Notes under the pieces: generated by a model
Told to the model about the DNA's origin: nothing
Seen by the model: the letters and a program-made list of their open reading frames with translations, nothing else
Database searches by the model: none
DNA from: Temnothorax longispinosus
Taxonomy: Eukaryota > Arthropoda > Insecta > Hymenoptera > Formicidae
Direction of reading: 5' to 3'
Assembly: GCF_030848805.1 (NCBI RefSeq)
Contig: NC_092365.1
Span: 18,901,049 to 18,965,048 of the forward strand
DNA: 64,000 bases
Translations under genes and position numbers: made by a program
Shown: positions 25,269 to 38,739 of the stretch, in pieces
Layout of the letters: each line of letters opens with the position of its first letter
Numbering within the stretch: the stretch's first letter is position 1

Positions 25269-27215
25269 GTGATCGTTAGGATGTCTATCGACGCCCATTC
25301 GAGGCTGAAATGTATTCGAAAGGCACTTGCCCTCACAAGACAAGTATTCTGAGTATTCAGCGTGGAGATCCTCGAGCTCGGCACACTCTGTCATTTAAAC
25401 GATGACGATTACGTTATTTCCTACTGCATTCATAACAATCAAATAAGTCTTACTGTGTCAAAATAATTCGGTCGTCTTTCTTTCAATAAGTATCAGATAA
25501 AATTATAATTATACGTAATAATATAATGATCTTAATCATTGATAGATCACACAAGACTCGTTTGCGAAAAACGGGGGAAAAAAACAGATGTGCCTTCAAA
25601 CGCGCGATTAGAGTGAAAACCGATTAACAAAATAAAATAAATAAAAACAATCGTAAAGCGCAGTTGGAGATTACTTTTATGTATTATCCCCGACTTTACT
25701 CAAATAGATTGCTTTCGCGTGCATATGCATGTGCCGTATGCATGAAACGGATAAACGAAATATTTTCTCCGTGTATCTGTTGCAAGTGGCAGATGGTATC
25801 ACGATAATATTTTACGCGAGCCGAGATCCGAAATATGGCATGCCAGGTGTTGCTGCGATGTATGTAAATCCAAAGTCACTATGCAAAATATCAATATACA
25901 TTTGCATTCTACATTTTATATAGACCGATATTCCCACTTAATAGTTTTATTTGAACTTGCAACGAACACGGGAATATTAGCGTATATATGTTCCTACATC
26001 TGTAATATTTTCTTCTACAGTTTCAAATCTACGTTTCGCTGCATTGTCTCTTTTCATTCAGAATACGATTCATGTCGATAACCAGTAAATAATGCATGCC
26101 AAGTATCTATCGGCGGTATTATCGACAATTGATGGCTCATATTGCCATATTGTTAGTAGCTAAAGCTACGTGTCTTTACACAACTATTTTTTATGTTCCG
26201 AACGTTAGGTGCATTACTCTATTATTTACTTTAGATACGTTATTCTATTATTTATATACTTTCATAACATATACATGCTTTTTTATTTCCCAGTTTACCG
26301 AAATCAGGAATTGAATATTATAGTCATATTCATAAACATATATAATTATTGTAACTATTATTTTATAATTTTAAACTTCATGGTAATTTCAAGTTAATTT
26401 TCTCTACTTTCCTAATAGAACAATGACTTCTGATTGTACATCTTTCGCATTGTTTTACGAGGTACAATTTAGCACTGCCTTAGAGATTTTGTAATATACG
26501 TCTGATGTCACTTACAGTTCGCCCCGTAATCTCAGCCGAGAATGCGAAACCGTCGAAGACAAGCTCAACTTGCACAAGATTGAGGCGATCGATAAAGTTT
26601 CGTGCAATTCGTTGCCGCAATTTCAGACAACAAGGCACTTGCACGTTGACGCTGATGAGCCGTACGACTTCCACTCACGGCGCCTGCTTCGCATCGTAGG
26701 GGAAGCCAGACTTACACATGTACATTCGGTCGATACATATGGATACGTACTATGTACACGATATACATGCATGTCGGAATACAGAAATCCGTAATACTCC
26801 GCGAAGGATACGCAGTCTTCTACGTGATCCAGGAAGCGAAACGACGGATTATTTCCCTTAGGGCGTCGAAATCGGAAGCACTCTCGTACCGGAATGACAG
26901 GCAGGTGTGCGTGAGGGAAGGATCGAGAACCGTTCGACAGGATGACCGAAATAAGGGGGTTCGATTTGTAGGAGTAGCGCACTCCCCTTGCCAACGTAAA
27001 ATTTCCAAATATATAGACGTCTCTCCGTTGCGCGTTGTCGTAAAGCCCTCCGCCGAAAGCTCGTACCTATTTAGTTCGGCAGGGGATGTGGAAAAGATAA
27101 CTTTTATTTCTTAGCGAAAGCGAATAAGTATAGAAAGAAAAAAAACACGACAAGTAAGCGCAACATAACAAGCAACGTACATTACACAAAACGTACATTA
27201 CAGAAACGAATTTAA

Positions 27216-27434
27216 CCCTCGGTTGTCACACCTCTTTTTTGAACATTTTTTAAAGAATTTTTTTGAACATTATGCCACTCAAAAGTTAAATTTTTTATAA
27301 TAAGAATATATTCTACAATGTTTAAACTTAATTCTAGAATTTTTTGCGATCTATTTAAACTGTCAGTTTTTAAACAGCATGCAGCTATTTGAAAATTGAT
27401 TGGGGTCATTTTGACCCCGGGTGACAACCAAGGG
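27216..27434. mobile_element. piggyBac-type MITE (219 bp)
   Basis: TTAA occurs directly outside both ends (27212-27215 and 27435-27438), the piggyBac target-site duplication. The terminal inverted repeats start CCC and match at 13 of 14 bases: CCCTCGGTTGTCAC at the left, and CCCTTGGTTGTCAC as the reverse complement of the right end. A subterminal palindrome GGGGTCATTTTGACCCC lies at 27402-27418. There is no transposase; the minus-strand 71-codon frame inside shows no transposase motif, so it would have to move in trans. Confidence 0.88.
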
Positions 27435-28207
27435 TTAAGATAGAGAGTATCTTCACAATCTGCACGGACATAGAATAAATAGACATTTTTAGATTCACCG
27501 AACCTCGTCGTTTAAGCTTCGCGAGGGTGAAAGGGTGCTTTTGGTATACTATACCAAGAAGTCATCTCGGATATCCGTGTTGTGGATATTGGAGGAAAAC
27601 AAGAGCAAGAGAAGCGGAGGTAAGGAAAACCTCGTGCGGAAGGCGCGAAGGGCTATGAGATCAAGTAAGATAGTAAACGAAGAAAGGTATGGCGGATAGA
27701 AAGTGGATGGTGGATCAGGGTGACTAAGATAAGATCAGATCAGATCGGTCGTGGGCGGCATTGACGACGGTGATGGTAAACTCGTGGGCTGTGGTAAGCG
27801 CAGAATCGTGTCGTGGATAAAGTGGTACCCGTCACTGCCTGTCAGCAGCCCTTGTCGCAGTTTCTCTCTTCTTCATCCCCCTCGTAGCGATTCGCGACTC
27901 GACTCGGCGTCATTCTCTTCGATTCTCTCGTGTACTTCTCTTCCTGTCGGTGGACGCAACGTAGCGGCCGCCATAATTCACGAACGTGTATAGCCGAATG
28001 CGTATTGCACGTGGAGAGGACAATCGTGAATGTCGATGAATCAATCGTGTCGTCGTTGTTGCTTCCTCCTTTTCTTTCTTTTTTTTTAGTTTATCCAGTG
28101 CGTGAATAATTATCTAGTACCTATACAGCTTTTAGCTACGAATTTTTATTAAGTAATAGAAATAAATCGTCAATAATAGTAATGAAAACGTATAAAATTA
28201 TTTATGT

Positions 28208-28257
28208 GTAATTTTTGGAATCTTGTGAATTTATCGTAATTTTTGGAATCTTGTGAA
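28208..28257. repeat. Two copies of a 22-bp sequence
   Basis: GTAATTTTTGGAATCTTGTG followed by AA occurs at 28208-28229 and again at 28236-28257. Confidence 0.85.
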
Positions 28258-31200
28258 AAATTGTTTCAAGCAAAACTAAACTAACAATACATTTTACTAA
28301 AAAAATACTCTTTATGGTTTTTCAACACACAAATTAGTTATTTTTAAATCCTTCAATTCTTTGATTTAAGCTTTTTTATTTCACATTTTCATTTTCGACT
28401 ATTACTATAATTCAAATATAAAAGGCAACGATTTCAAAACTAAAATAATCCCATTCTTCGCTGTGCAAACAAAATCATTAGAGATATAAATAGTAGAAAG
28501 CAGTGAGGAGATAATGGTCTGACAGTGAACAGACATATCGAGAGGAAGAGAGAAAGTTAACTTGCTCTTTTGCCCGGGATTTGATACGAGAGTCGCCCGA
28601 TGATGAACAGATACGAGCAACAAACGCGCTTCTCGCGTACTGAGTCGTACCGACCTTGCCCATCGCATATATGCATGTTTGCATGTACGTACGTACGAAG
28701 TTAGGCGTCTACATGCACATATCGGATAGTATACAGCGTACAATCGCGTATACCGGCACGTACCAAAGGATAGCCGAGGAAGCCCTGAGGGCCTGTCGGA
28801 GGTGAGAACAGTACATTACCCTCGCTCACGTATGCCTCCCTCACTCTTTCCCCCTCATTCAACGTTCTCCATATCCGCCCCCTGTCCCCGGTGCTCTTCG
28901 AAAGCCCATATGCTCGCCCCCTCTTTTACTCTCTCTCATTATATTCATGCATTTCCTTCAGCCGGCGTAACTATGGCGATCTTCGTTTTTCAAACCCTGC
29001 TAACACCCTGTCTGCTATGTGCAGACAGTGTATAACTACAGCGAAATCCTATACAAATAACGACATTGTAGTTTGTGAAGATATGCAGTCTAAACATCTA
29101 GTTTAAATATTTAATACAGTTTTTAATCATGTTTTAAAAATATTAGTTCCTCAAATTTGACGAGATATATTCTTAATGCGATTTCGGTTTTCGTTAGACA
29201 AGAAAATTATATCAGATATATGCTTATTTATCGTGTTCAATATATAACCGGCTCATCAGACGCGATCGGTAATGACATCAACATGTGGCGTATCTGCATC
29301 AAACGGAAATGCGGTTCGTATTTCACACCATTTAATTTGACATTAATTGGACAGAGTGTGATTAACGAATTATTGCCATATACAATGCCGTAACGTCTGT
29401 CAAAAGTGAACGTTACAACTATCGCCCATGTCAGTTTCGTAACAGTGGGCGGAATGTACAAGTTTAACATTAATTATGCGTAATTCAATAGACTGTCGAT
29501 GATTATGATGAACTGAAAATGTATACCATGAATACATAATATCGGAGAAATGTACTACGAAATACATGTTAAAGTACACTACAACATCCGTGTAATGTAT
29601 TATCTGGAAAGATGGCATTTGCAGTCCGTTGTTTGCCCTAAAAAATGTTCATTCTCGAAATATTGACCCATGTTTGCCCACGGACGGGTTAATAAAAGGA
29701 ACTTCCAGACAAGACGGTTCTTGTAGGAAAAACGAAGGATCCACGGAGGTACATTGCGACCGTAGGAGCCCGTCGTCGTAGTGGATGATGCGAAGTCAAC
29801 AATGGCGTCCGGCTGTCGGTGATGAGAGAAGAGAAGAGAGATGGTCCATTAGCTCGGCTGTCACTCAACGACCCGTCTGGCTAGTACGCATTATGTACAC
29901 ACCCACCCGGATACGTGTCTACAATACGCGTGACATAAAAGTTGGTATATCGCTGTGCGATACGAACGTTGGAAGAAAAATGTTCTAGCTTGTATATTGC
30001 CTAATTGTAAAAAAAAAGAATTTAACCAAATCGGCGATGCGAGATGCGATCCGAGTCTTCTATCTGATAATCGATCATCAATACATTTTTTCAAATAACC
30101 TGTATAATTGTGACAGATAATATTATATAAAAATTAATTGTTGTAAGATTTATTATAATATACAGAAATTGCTTCATTTTATTTAATTGCAGATGTGCTA
30201 CAATATAATTGTGTTATACTAACGTGTGATAGCAATTAAACTAAATTAACATTTTCATTCAAAGATTATATCAATGTTGTAATTACTTAATTAATTATAT
30301 TATAATTAAAATTAAAATATACCAATACACGAATAATTATGTTAAGAAGATTATTTCGTTTGTTCCATTATTATTATTAATGTAATAATAACATCAAGTA
30401 TTTCTCTCTCTTTTGATTCACTGAAATAAATCAAATATAGTACGTTCTTAGAAACAGTTATAAAAAAAAGATATTACATGGGTTCGACATTTTTAGAATA
30501 ATTAAATTTGTATATAACAGATTAATTAGATATTTTCCAACTATTAATATCATGACTACGCAAGAATTTTAAATGTAGGTGAAGTGATAAATACATGCAC
30601 TAACAATAAATATTCAATCGCAGAGTAAATTACTCGAGATTATTTGGTTGTACATCTCTACAAAGGAGAAAATCGCGATGAGCAGGAAAAAGTTGTTGAT
30701 TTAAAAAGTTTGCCGAGTTCTCGCGCCCCACCTCCCGGTTAGTTCACTGATAACGTTTTTCCGTACGGGAAAACTATACAGAAGGAAATGGGAAAATTGA
30801 GATGCCGGGATATTCTTTAAAATCCATAGAAAGCGGGTAAAGCTGAGCACTAATAATAAAGAAGGCTGAAAACACTTACACAAAAATTTTGCGGTATTAT
30901 ACAACTTAATCTCAAACAAATCTTTTAAATATACTACAGAGTATTCGGGGTATTACATTATAGCTTAAGTATAATATCGATTATGTGCACTTCATTGACA
31001 CTACTAATAGTATTAAGGCTATTAATATTCTATAGGCTTGTAATTAAAATGTAATATAATATGCAATTTCCAGTTGTGCATATGAATTATTAATATTGCC
31101 GATTTTGTGGATCGGTAAGAAGCGAATTGGAAATTTTGGTACATAATACATATAATTATTTCAAGTCCAATGATTTCTAATTAGCACCTGTTGTTAAATA

Positions 31201-33570
31201 TGGTCTATATCACGTAATTACATAAAGATTGAACGAAGTTAATACAATAAACTGTAAAAATATTTAATTTTAACATTTCGGAAGATATAAATAGTAAACG
31301 TAATCATTATTCGAAGAGTTGCAGTATAGGTCTATGAAACTGGGAACATAGATTTTCATAGTGATAGTCAGTCATGCATGTATACCGAGAAACAATCTTA
31401 TGGAATAAGAAACGGACAGGTAGTCGGTGAAGGAAAGGAATTAATGCAATTCCAATTAGCTGAGCAATTTAGCACCGCACTCGGTTTTGTGTTCTTTTAA
31501 AAAGATAAGCTGCCGCCAGTCGTGGAAACCAGTAAGCGACGTGTATACAGAGGCAAGTCTTGATGAAACCACCTACCGAATGAGTAACTAAGTAAGTAAA
31601 CTAATCGAATAAGTATAAACACATAAGCAAAAGAGAGAAAGAGAGAGAAAAGTTGAAAAATATCTAGATACGTAGAAGAGAAGACGAGCGATATGAATTA
31701 AAGAAGAAACGGACATCAACAAGTTCATGTAAACTTGAAAAACAGTGATGGTCTTATACAGACAGAACAAGGGAACGAGAAAAGTATGGAATAAATAGTT
31801 GGAAGGAAATAGGGACAAGCGGAAATTGAGAGTGTAAGCGTAAAAGGAAAATATAGGAGATAACCATTCCGAGCGAGGGAAGCGCGAGAGCACGAGAAAA
31901 AGCGGATCCCGTGAGCTACTGGGATACCTGGTCCTTGGGGCCGTTGTCAAGGGAGTGCTGCCGCTAGATTTCGACTTAACCAAGTAAATCACGCTGAAGC
32001 GCGGAAACGAGTGCGGTCAGGAACGCGCAAAGAGTTTCGTCTGCCTCGGAAATTTTCGATTACGTGGTAGAGAACGCTGACGCTGCCGTTGCCGTATCAA
32101 TCCGTTTCTTCGGAAAATGTCGTCCGAATTTTCGTGTCGCGTAATTCATCGCGTAATTCATGAATTCGATGCACAATTGTTAATTCGGCTTGGTTCGTAG
32201 ATTGTGATCTATCATGTGTAATATCATAAAATGGTAGCTATTAGTTAAAATTATTAGTAATTTTTATTCCTTGATTTTTAGCTGCAGATGTAACAAATAT
32301 AACATATTGCTCGTGGTTACACCGCATACAGCATTCTTATTATAAATCGAGCTAGTATAAAAATAAATGCACGCAAGAATAGCAATTATTAGTAAGTTAT
32401 GCAGGGTGTTAATATTTCTACGTTGATATTTAGGTCATTCTATTTTCGCAGTCGAATCGATGGTAAGAATGGTGCTTTTCGCACATTTATACATTGTTCC
32501 CTCAATTTTTAAACCCTTCCTGTTTCTCGCGTTTCTCTTTCTACCTACACGGCATGGGCGTAATTTCGTGAGTTATTAATAATTAACTCGGAATTACATG
32601 CACCTAACCGCTGGATAATGCCTAGCGGTTCGCGATATATCCATCTAGCACGCGACGTGCGATACATCAACTTTTAACCACGATAATCCGCACCCTTTCG
32701 CTATGGCTCGCATGTAATGCTCGCATATATATGTATTCCTTTTCTTCCCCTTCGCGAAAGAAGTCCCTCGGCGGCATAACCGCCGCGATAACGTCCCTAA
32801 ATTTATTCATCCCCCGTCTTTTAACTCTTTCCTCCGCGATTCTAGCTCGTCCCGAATCACCTGAGTATTTCAACCTTCTTTGGCATTTCTCTATTGTATA
32901 TACATCTATTAAGGATATTTCTAATAATTTTTTTCATACTTTATACGTATAAAAATATCAAAAATATTTTTTATATGCAATAGTTTACATGATCAATTTC
33001 ATAAAATTTTATGTGAAAGAAAAAGTGCCTTTATTACTAGTACAAAGAGAATCGTCATACCTATAAAATGTAAAAGAAATAAAATGTTAACATCTTCAGG
33101 AGAAATCTCACGAATATACCGAGCGTGGTTCGCGGACTTGTTATCTGTTAGACGGTACGCGAGTGCTTGATGTATCAAAATAAAGATATTTCTTCGTGGG
33201 GCGGCGCAAGATGGATTACGTCGTTATGGCGGCGGAGCGGCGCGCGGTCGCAGAAATTTTGCGATTACAAAAGTGCATACTCCCTCGGAACGCATGTCGC
33301 GCCGGGCGTGAGGTAAAGTCTCTAACGAGTCCTCGAGTAATCCGGTTAGGTAGTGCCGAGATTTGATTAAGTTTTAACTTCGGTTCACACGGGGAGGTAC
33401 AGGCGAACGCGGACATTGGAACGAATTAAGCGAGTTTTACTTAGTGCTCGCGGCGCGGAGAGAACGGTCCTTTGGAAAACAAACGTGCTCTCGGGGACCC
33501 TTCGCCTTACTACTTGCCTCTCCTACTCTTTTCGCACCCCCGCGTTTTTCTTCGCTGTCCGCGTCTGTTT

Positions 33571-33620
33571 TTTCTTTCTCTCTCTCTGTCTCTCTGTCTC
33601 TTTTACTCTCTCCCTTTTTG
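33571..33620. repeat. CT/GTCT-rich simple repeat
   Basis: Pyrimidine-rich run with TCTCTCTGTCTCTCTGTCTC. It produces several long spurious frames on both strands. Confidence 0.9.
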
Positions 33621-36600
33621 TCGGTTGTCGACAAGAATCTCTTTGCAACCATTTTATAGCCGCGGAGGATAAATAAAAATAAGTTTAAAGTTCGTTGTAA
33701 GATCTTCTAGTCCACGCCTTTCCTCCCTTCCCCCTTCGCCCCTTTCACCCAGGAGAATCGTATTTCAACGCAGAAATCTTGGCAATCCGAGTACGCCAGC
33801 GGTCCACGGATTTCGGATGAGAGAGATGTATGTTTGGATGCAGGAGGGTACGAGAGCGTCACGCACGTGACTCACATGATGAACGCTTCCGGGTATCGCG
33901 GCGTTATATTTTCGTAAATCATAAAACTCGCGTTAAAATTTACGTTTCTTCTAGGCGATAATATATCTCTTTATTTATCTAATTATTCGTCTAGTTTACT
34001 CGATAATTGCACCATTGTTCCGTGCGAGATAACACTTTGTAGTCTTTGTACTTGTGCACCCATAGATCGCGCGCCCATTAATTTATTCACAGAAATGCAG
34101 AATCGTAAGTGGCGCGTATTAAAAGTACGATCAATCGATGGACGTTCGCGGCGAGGATGTAATCTGTGCACGTCGATTTCGAAGAATGGAAAAGTGCGAG
34201 GTCCCGATGCAAATAACCGGGCGAAAGGGGGCAGCGTGCGGCGTAATTGTGATGTATGAAGTTAGAAGCAGATGCATGGAGACGGTTTGATGGATGAGAG
34301 GTCGAGGGCTTCCACTCCGCGAAAGGCGAGAGAGTGAAATGAAATAACTCGCAGTGGGGAAACCGACGTAGACTACGGTCGATGCCTCTCTTCCTGCGTT
34401 CGCCGGTATTCGACAAGTTCTCGATTCATCTTTCATGCGTATGTTCATGCGCGAATAAGTGCGGCAGCTTTTATCTGCGCCATTCCGCGAGTACATATTC
34501 TGAGGATAAAAATGCTTGTTTCTTTCTTACGCTTACAATTCTCAGTGCATTTATATATTTATAAGAAAAAGGCAACAATAAAAAACGTAAATTATTTACA
34601 ATTATTTAAACTAAAAAATGTATTGTATAATAGACAAAGAAATTTTAGAACTTAAAATTATGATATGTCATATTTATAGAGAGAGCATGAGAGAAGAAAA
34701 GTGGAAGGAAAAGATAAGCAAATTATATCATTTGTTTGTAATAATATTTTCAGTCAATACAAATATTATTGAATTAATATAAGTAATAAAATAGATTTAA
34801 CTCTTTTTATCGATCATTACGTAGAATGTTGTACAGCAATAAGTTATCAATATTGACGGATACTTGAAACATAATATCTTTTATCTATGACATGCTAATA
34901 ATAATTTGCAGTACTCTAAACTGTCGTTCATTATACCATTCAAGCAATTCTCTCGAATACGATTTCCCTTTTCACTTTGTATCTAGACCAATTTCGTCTC
35001 GATCAAATTATCGACAAGAAGTCGAACGCGATTACGATCGATCGCTCCGGAGCGTCTAGTGGTGCTGTAACGAACCCTTATGGTGCCCATAAATTCCCAT
35101 AAAACGAAAGACAAATATCGAGCCACGGAGGCACAAGGTTGCGGCGTGCAGCTCGCACCGGAGTGCGCCATACATTATCGCGCTTTCTTATCACAAGATA
35201 TTACCAGCTGCGTGTGTACTCGATGCGATTTAGAACACAGTGCCGTCACTGCTGTCGTTGCCGTCATCGTTATCAAGGTTGACGAAATTGATGTAGCCGA
35301 CGATTCGGTCGAACATCGCGATTTCCTGAGAAACGCGAAATCTCGCGGGGGTCGTCGTTCGAACACGGACCGTACTCGATATATCGTCTGTGCCAAGGCC
35401 GTTGGCGTCGGACTGGCGGGGAGGATTGCGACGTAACCACAGAGCCGTTACACGAGCGTGTCCCTAGAGTACCACTTGCACCAAATTGAAACTGGTCTTT
35501 GCATTGGATTAACTCTTTGCGCGACTACCGCCGCAACTTCACGTCGTCGGTCCACCGATATCCCCTCCGCGCTACCGTCCTCCTCGCCCTGGTTTCCCTG
35601 TACCATCACACCCTTTGTCGTATCCTTGAGGGCGACCTCAACCTTTGTCCCCCGGAGATTCCAGTGACGGCCGGAGAAATAAACGAAGCCCGGTTACGTT
35701 GACGAGACTTTTATGGAAAAGTGCATACTACGAGGATTAGCATGGAGTGCTTCTACTTTTACTTTGCTGACGGAAAAGGATGCTTTTCTAATGCTTTTCA
35801 CGACGCACTGACTTCTCTGTGTCTCTAGCTTAAAATGTAGAAATGTTTTTAAATCAATAATTTTCCTTCACTATTTTATTACTCTTTTCACTGGCAAAAT
35901 ATTTGTTTTTAAACCTATATTAAAAAACAAATACATCATAGTATATTAGTGTCAGTTTTCCACTTGATTCTGAAAATAACATCTCTGTTTGTCCGAAATA
36001 ATTTAGCGTGAACACAGATAAGATTCCGTTTAGTTACTGCAGCATTAATCGCGCTTCATCGCTTACCAACCCTACGCAAATTCCATCCTAAGGGATGCGA
36101 ACCTTGAAAATGCCCGAAGAGACCGAGACTTGTGGAATCTGGACGCGGTTGGCCACAAAACGTTTATCTAATGTCCCTGCCGCTGATTCGTCGATCCTGA
36201 GAGTGTGAAATTCCCCGGCGGTAATTCCCCGGAGAACCTCGAATTTCCAAGCTGTAAATTAAACCACCCCTCCGATCGTGTATTTGTCCGTTTGTCGTTC
36301 GAGCCCTTCGATGGACTTACTCGAGGATCTCGCGAGGAAATTAATCCGTGGGAATAAAGGGTGAAAAAGACGGCGCGCACCCTTCATAACTCGTGCGATT
36401 TCACGCTTATCGCGAGCAGGCTTTTACGACTAACAGGTCGTTTAAGATAACGGGATCTTAATTTCCGGAACTAATCTCCCGAGATAATAGTTCGCGCAGT
36501 TTCTTCAGAACATCGTTCTGGACATCGCTCTTCCCCTCTCGAAAAATATAAAAAGTTATAAAAGCCATTTCTTATCAGCGGTAGCTGTAAAATGCCGCAA

Positions 36601-37480
36601 CTTTTGAAATTTTCGCCGACCGAGACTGCGTTCGCGTAATACCTACCCGGCGCGCCATTAGCGTGTACAATGAAACGGAACCGAACGCGACGACATGCGG
36701 AACGTATGCATGGCCTAGGTATCATTTGGCTTGCACCGCTGGAAGCATGTGTCTTCATTAGGCGTCGAGTAGGGGCGGCGCAGCTCCACTGAATCACATC
36801 GGGAAACCAACCATCGTGGCCCGAATTAAGCGCTAAATGCAACTCCCTACCACCTCATCCTCCTTCGTCCCTTGTACTTCTATCCCCGCGCGCTCCCCTG
36901 CACCTACTTTAAACTTCCCGCCTACGTCGCCTTGCTGGCCAAACTCGAACGTTGGATGTTTTGCATGCGACGGCCATGAATGCATTTCGAGACGTTTGAA
37001 TTCAAAGTATGTAATAGAGATTCTCGAGCCAAATCTCGGATGTCTTCCTGTTTTTGGACGATAGATCATCTTGATACTGCATGTGACATAATGTATTGCC
37101 TCGTACAAGATTATTCCTTTCCTTCATTAGAATTTTGTTGTTAATCGTTATTTCATTCATTAGATAATATCTGAAATAGTATTTATTACGTGTCTTAATT
37201 TGGAATAAGATAATCAGCTATAATTATTAAAGCGTCCTGCAAATATCGTGAAAGCGACTTTTGAAAGCAAGTATCTCTTATCGATCCACTGGTGGAAAAG
37301 AGCGTTCAGCAAAGTGCATTTTAAAGAAACTCATCCGGGATAAACCGAATCATTTGGATACTTGATCTCGCCGAAACCGCAGAAGATGCATTTATGTGCC
37401 CCTTGCACCTTTGCCAGGGTTTCTGAGAGTAAGGCTGCCTTCCCGAATGAATGCGCTTTGAGCCGCGGCCAAAATTTCAT

Positions 37481-37496
37481 CTCTCTCTCTCTCTCT
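37481..37496. repeat. (CT)8 microsatellite
   Basis: Uninterrupted CT dinucleotides, followed by a pyrimidine-rich stretch. Confidence 0.95.
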
Positions 37497-38516
37497 TCCC
37501 TCCCGATTGCACCTCCTCCCTCCGAAACGACTTTTTCGCCTTACACTCCGCTCGTTTACCACCAAATTGCTGCATTACACATCGGCTCGCATGGTTACCG
37601 TTTTTACCCGGCAAATAAATTATTTGACAAATAATTGCCTCTACAGTGTACTTTATGTTCTAGTAGTAAATTTTACGAGCAAGCGGTTTGTGGAGCGTTC
37701 CATCGTCCGTCTGCTCGTCGTAGCATACTTTTTTTAAAATTCCATTATGTCACCCCCTCCTCCTCTCATATTCTTGGAGGAAGCTACTGCGAATTTTACG
37801 ATCGTACAACGCGTGCGCACGATAATGTGCGTGCGTTAGCAGTGGGAGCGGTCGAATACCCAGCAGGAATACCCGGATTATATAACGCTCATTTCGATGG
37901 CTCGTAACTCGAATTCGAAGGATTAATTGGCGGCTGTTACTCTGTCGTGTGTCTGTGTACATGTGTAGCCAGACGGGACCCGAATCGTGTTCAACCGAGG
38001 ATACAATCATCCCTCACGCCGAAGAGAGGCGAGCTGGCTCATTGAGAAATGTCGTCGTCGTCGCTGTCGGTCATCGCTGTCCTCGGCATCGACGTCAACC
38101 GGTCGACGTCGTAAATATTGAGCCTTGAGCTTTATACATAACACTATACTACTGTCACACATTATGTTTTATAACTCACATCTGTCTCAAACGTTACAAA
38201 AAATTATTTTTGCCGTCCAATTCGGCCGAAGATAAATCCTCTATGGCGTGGATGTCGTTATTATAGCATACTTCTTCACGCTAACGATTAGATCGTAAAT
38301 TTTTCACACGCGAGCAAGACTTTATAGTCAGGAAAACTTATCGACTGCAATAGATTGTTTGAACATGTTTTTGCGTGTTCTTACAAAGTTATATTTATAT
38401 TTAAATTCTAAGACATTTTTATGTAGGCTTATTTTATTATGTATCTATTATATGCATACATATAAAAAAATATTACAAAAAGTAAAATGTTAATGTATTG
38501 CTATCCTAATATATTA

Positions 38517-38737
38517 CACTGAGAAAAAAAAGCTGTTGCTTCAATTAAAGTGTTAGCACGGGGTGCCAAAAACATAAGTAGTTTATTCAATTGTACCTAT
38601 TATTAAACCAATAATTTAATTATTGGTTTAATAATTCAGATATTGGGTCTAATAATAATACAATTGAATAAATTACTTATGTTTTTGGCACCCCGTAATA
38701 GCATTTTAATTGAAGCAACAGCTTTTTTTTCTCAGTG
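38517..38737. mobile_element. Palindromic MITE with TA target site (221 bp)
   Basis: The whole element is a near-perfect inverted repeat with arms of about 105-110 bases. The first 33 bases, beginning CACTGAGAAAAAAAAGCTG, match the reverse complement of the right end exactly, and the block CGGGGTGCCAAAAACATAAG is also conserved. TA flanks both ends (38515-38516 and 38738-38739), as in Tc1/mariner-type elements. No coding capacity. High arm identity suggests fairly recent insertion. Confidence 0.88.
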
Positions 38738-38739
38738 TA

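Larger units (their letters stand above)
14917..27211. other. Non-coding sequence downstream of SGF29
   Basis: GC-richer blocks at about 15200-15700, 16350-17650, 18100-19050, 21350-22700 and 26500-27060 alternate with AT-rich sequence. No conserved protein is recognised in any frame. The 16350-17400 block is pyrimidine-rich, with a donor-like GGGG|GTGAGTTC at about 16666. The candidate recursive splice site at 21769 lies in one of the GC-richer blocks. Confidence 0.65.
27439..38514. other. Non-coding sequence, no recognised gene
   Basis: Mixed composition. AT-rich runs occupy about 28090-28450, 30000-31350, 32880-33100 and 34560-34980. GC-richer patches lie near 27500-28080, 33100-33800 and 35000-35700. 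Frames of up to about 130 codons occur but are low-complexity or unlike known proteins. Confidence 0.65.

Noticed and set aside
29640..29692. TTAA next to a CCCGTCCGTGGGC-like end, suggesting another piggyBac element
   Set aside because: No matching inverted end with TTAA found within a plausible distance. Single-ended match only.
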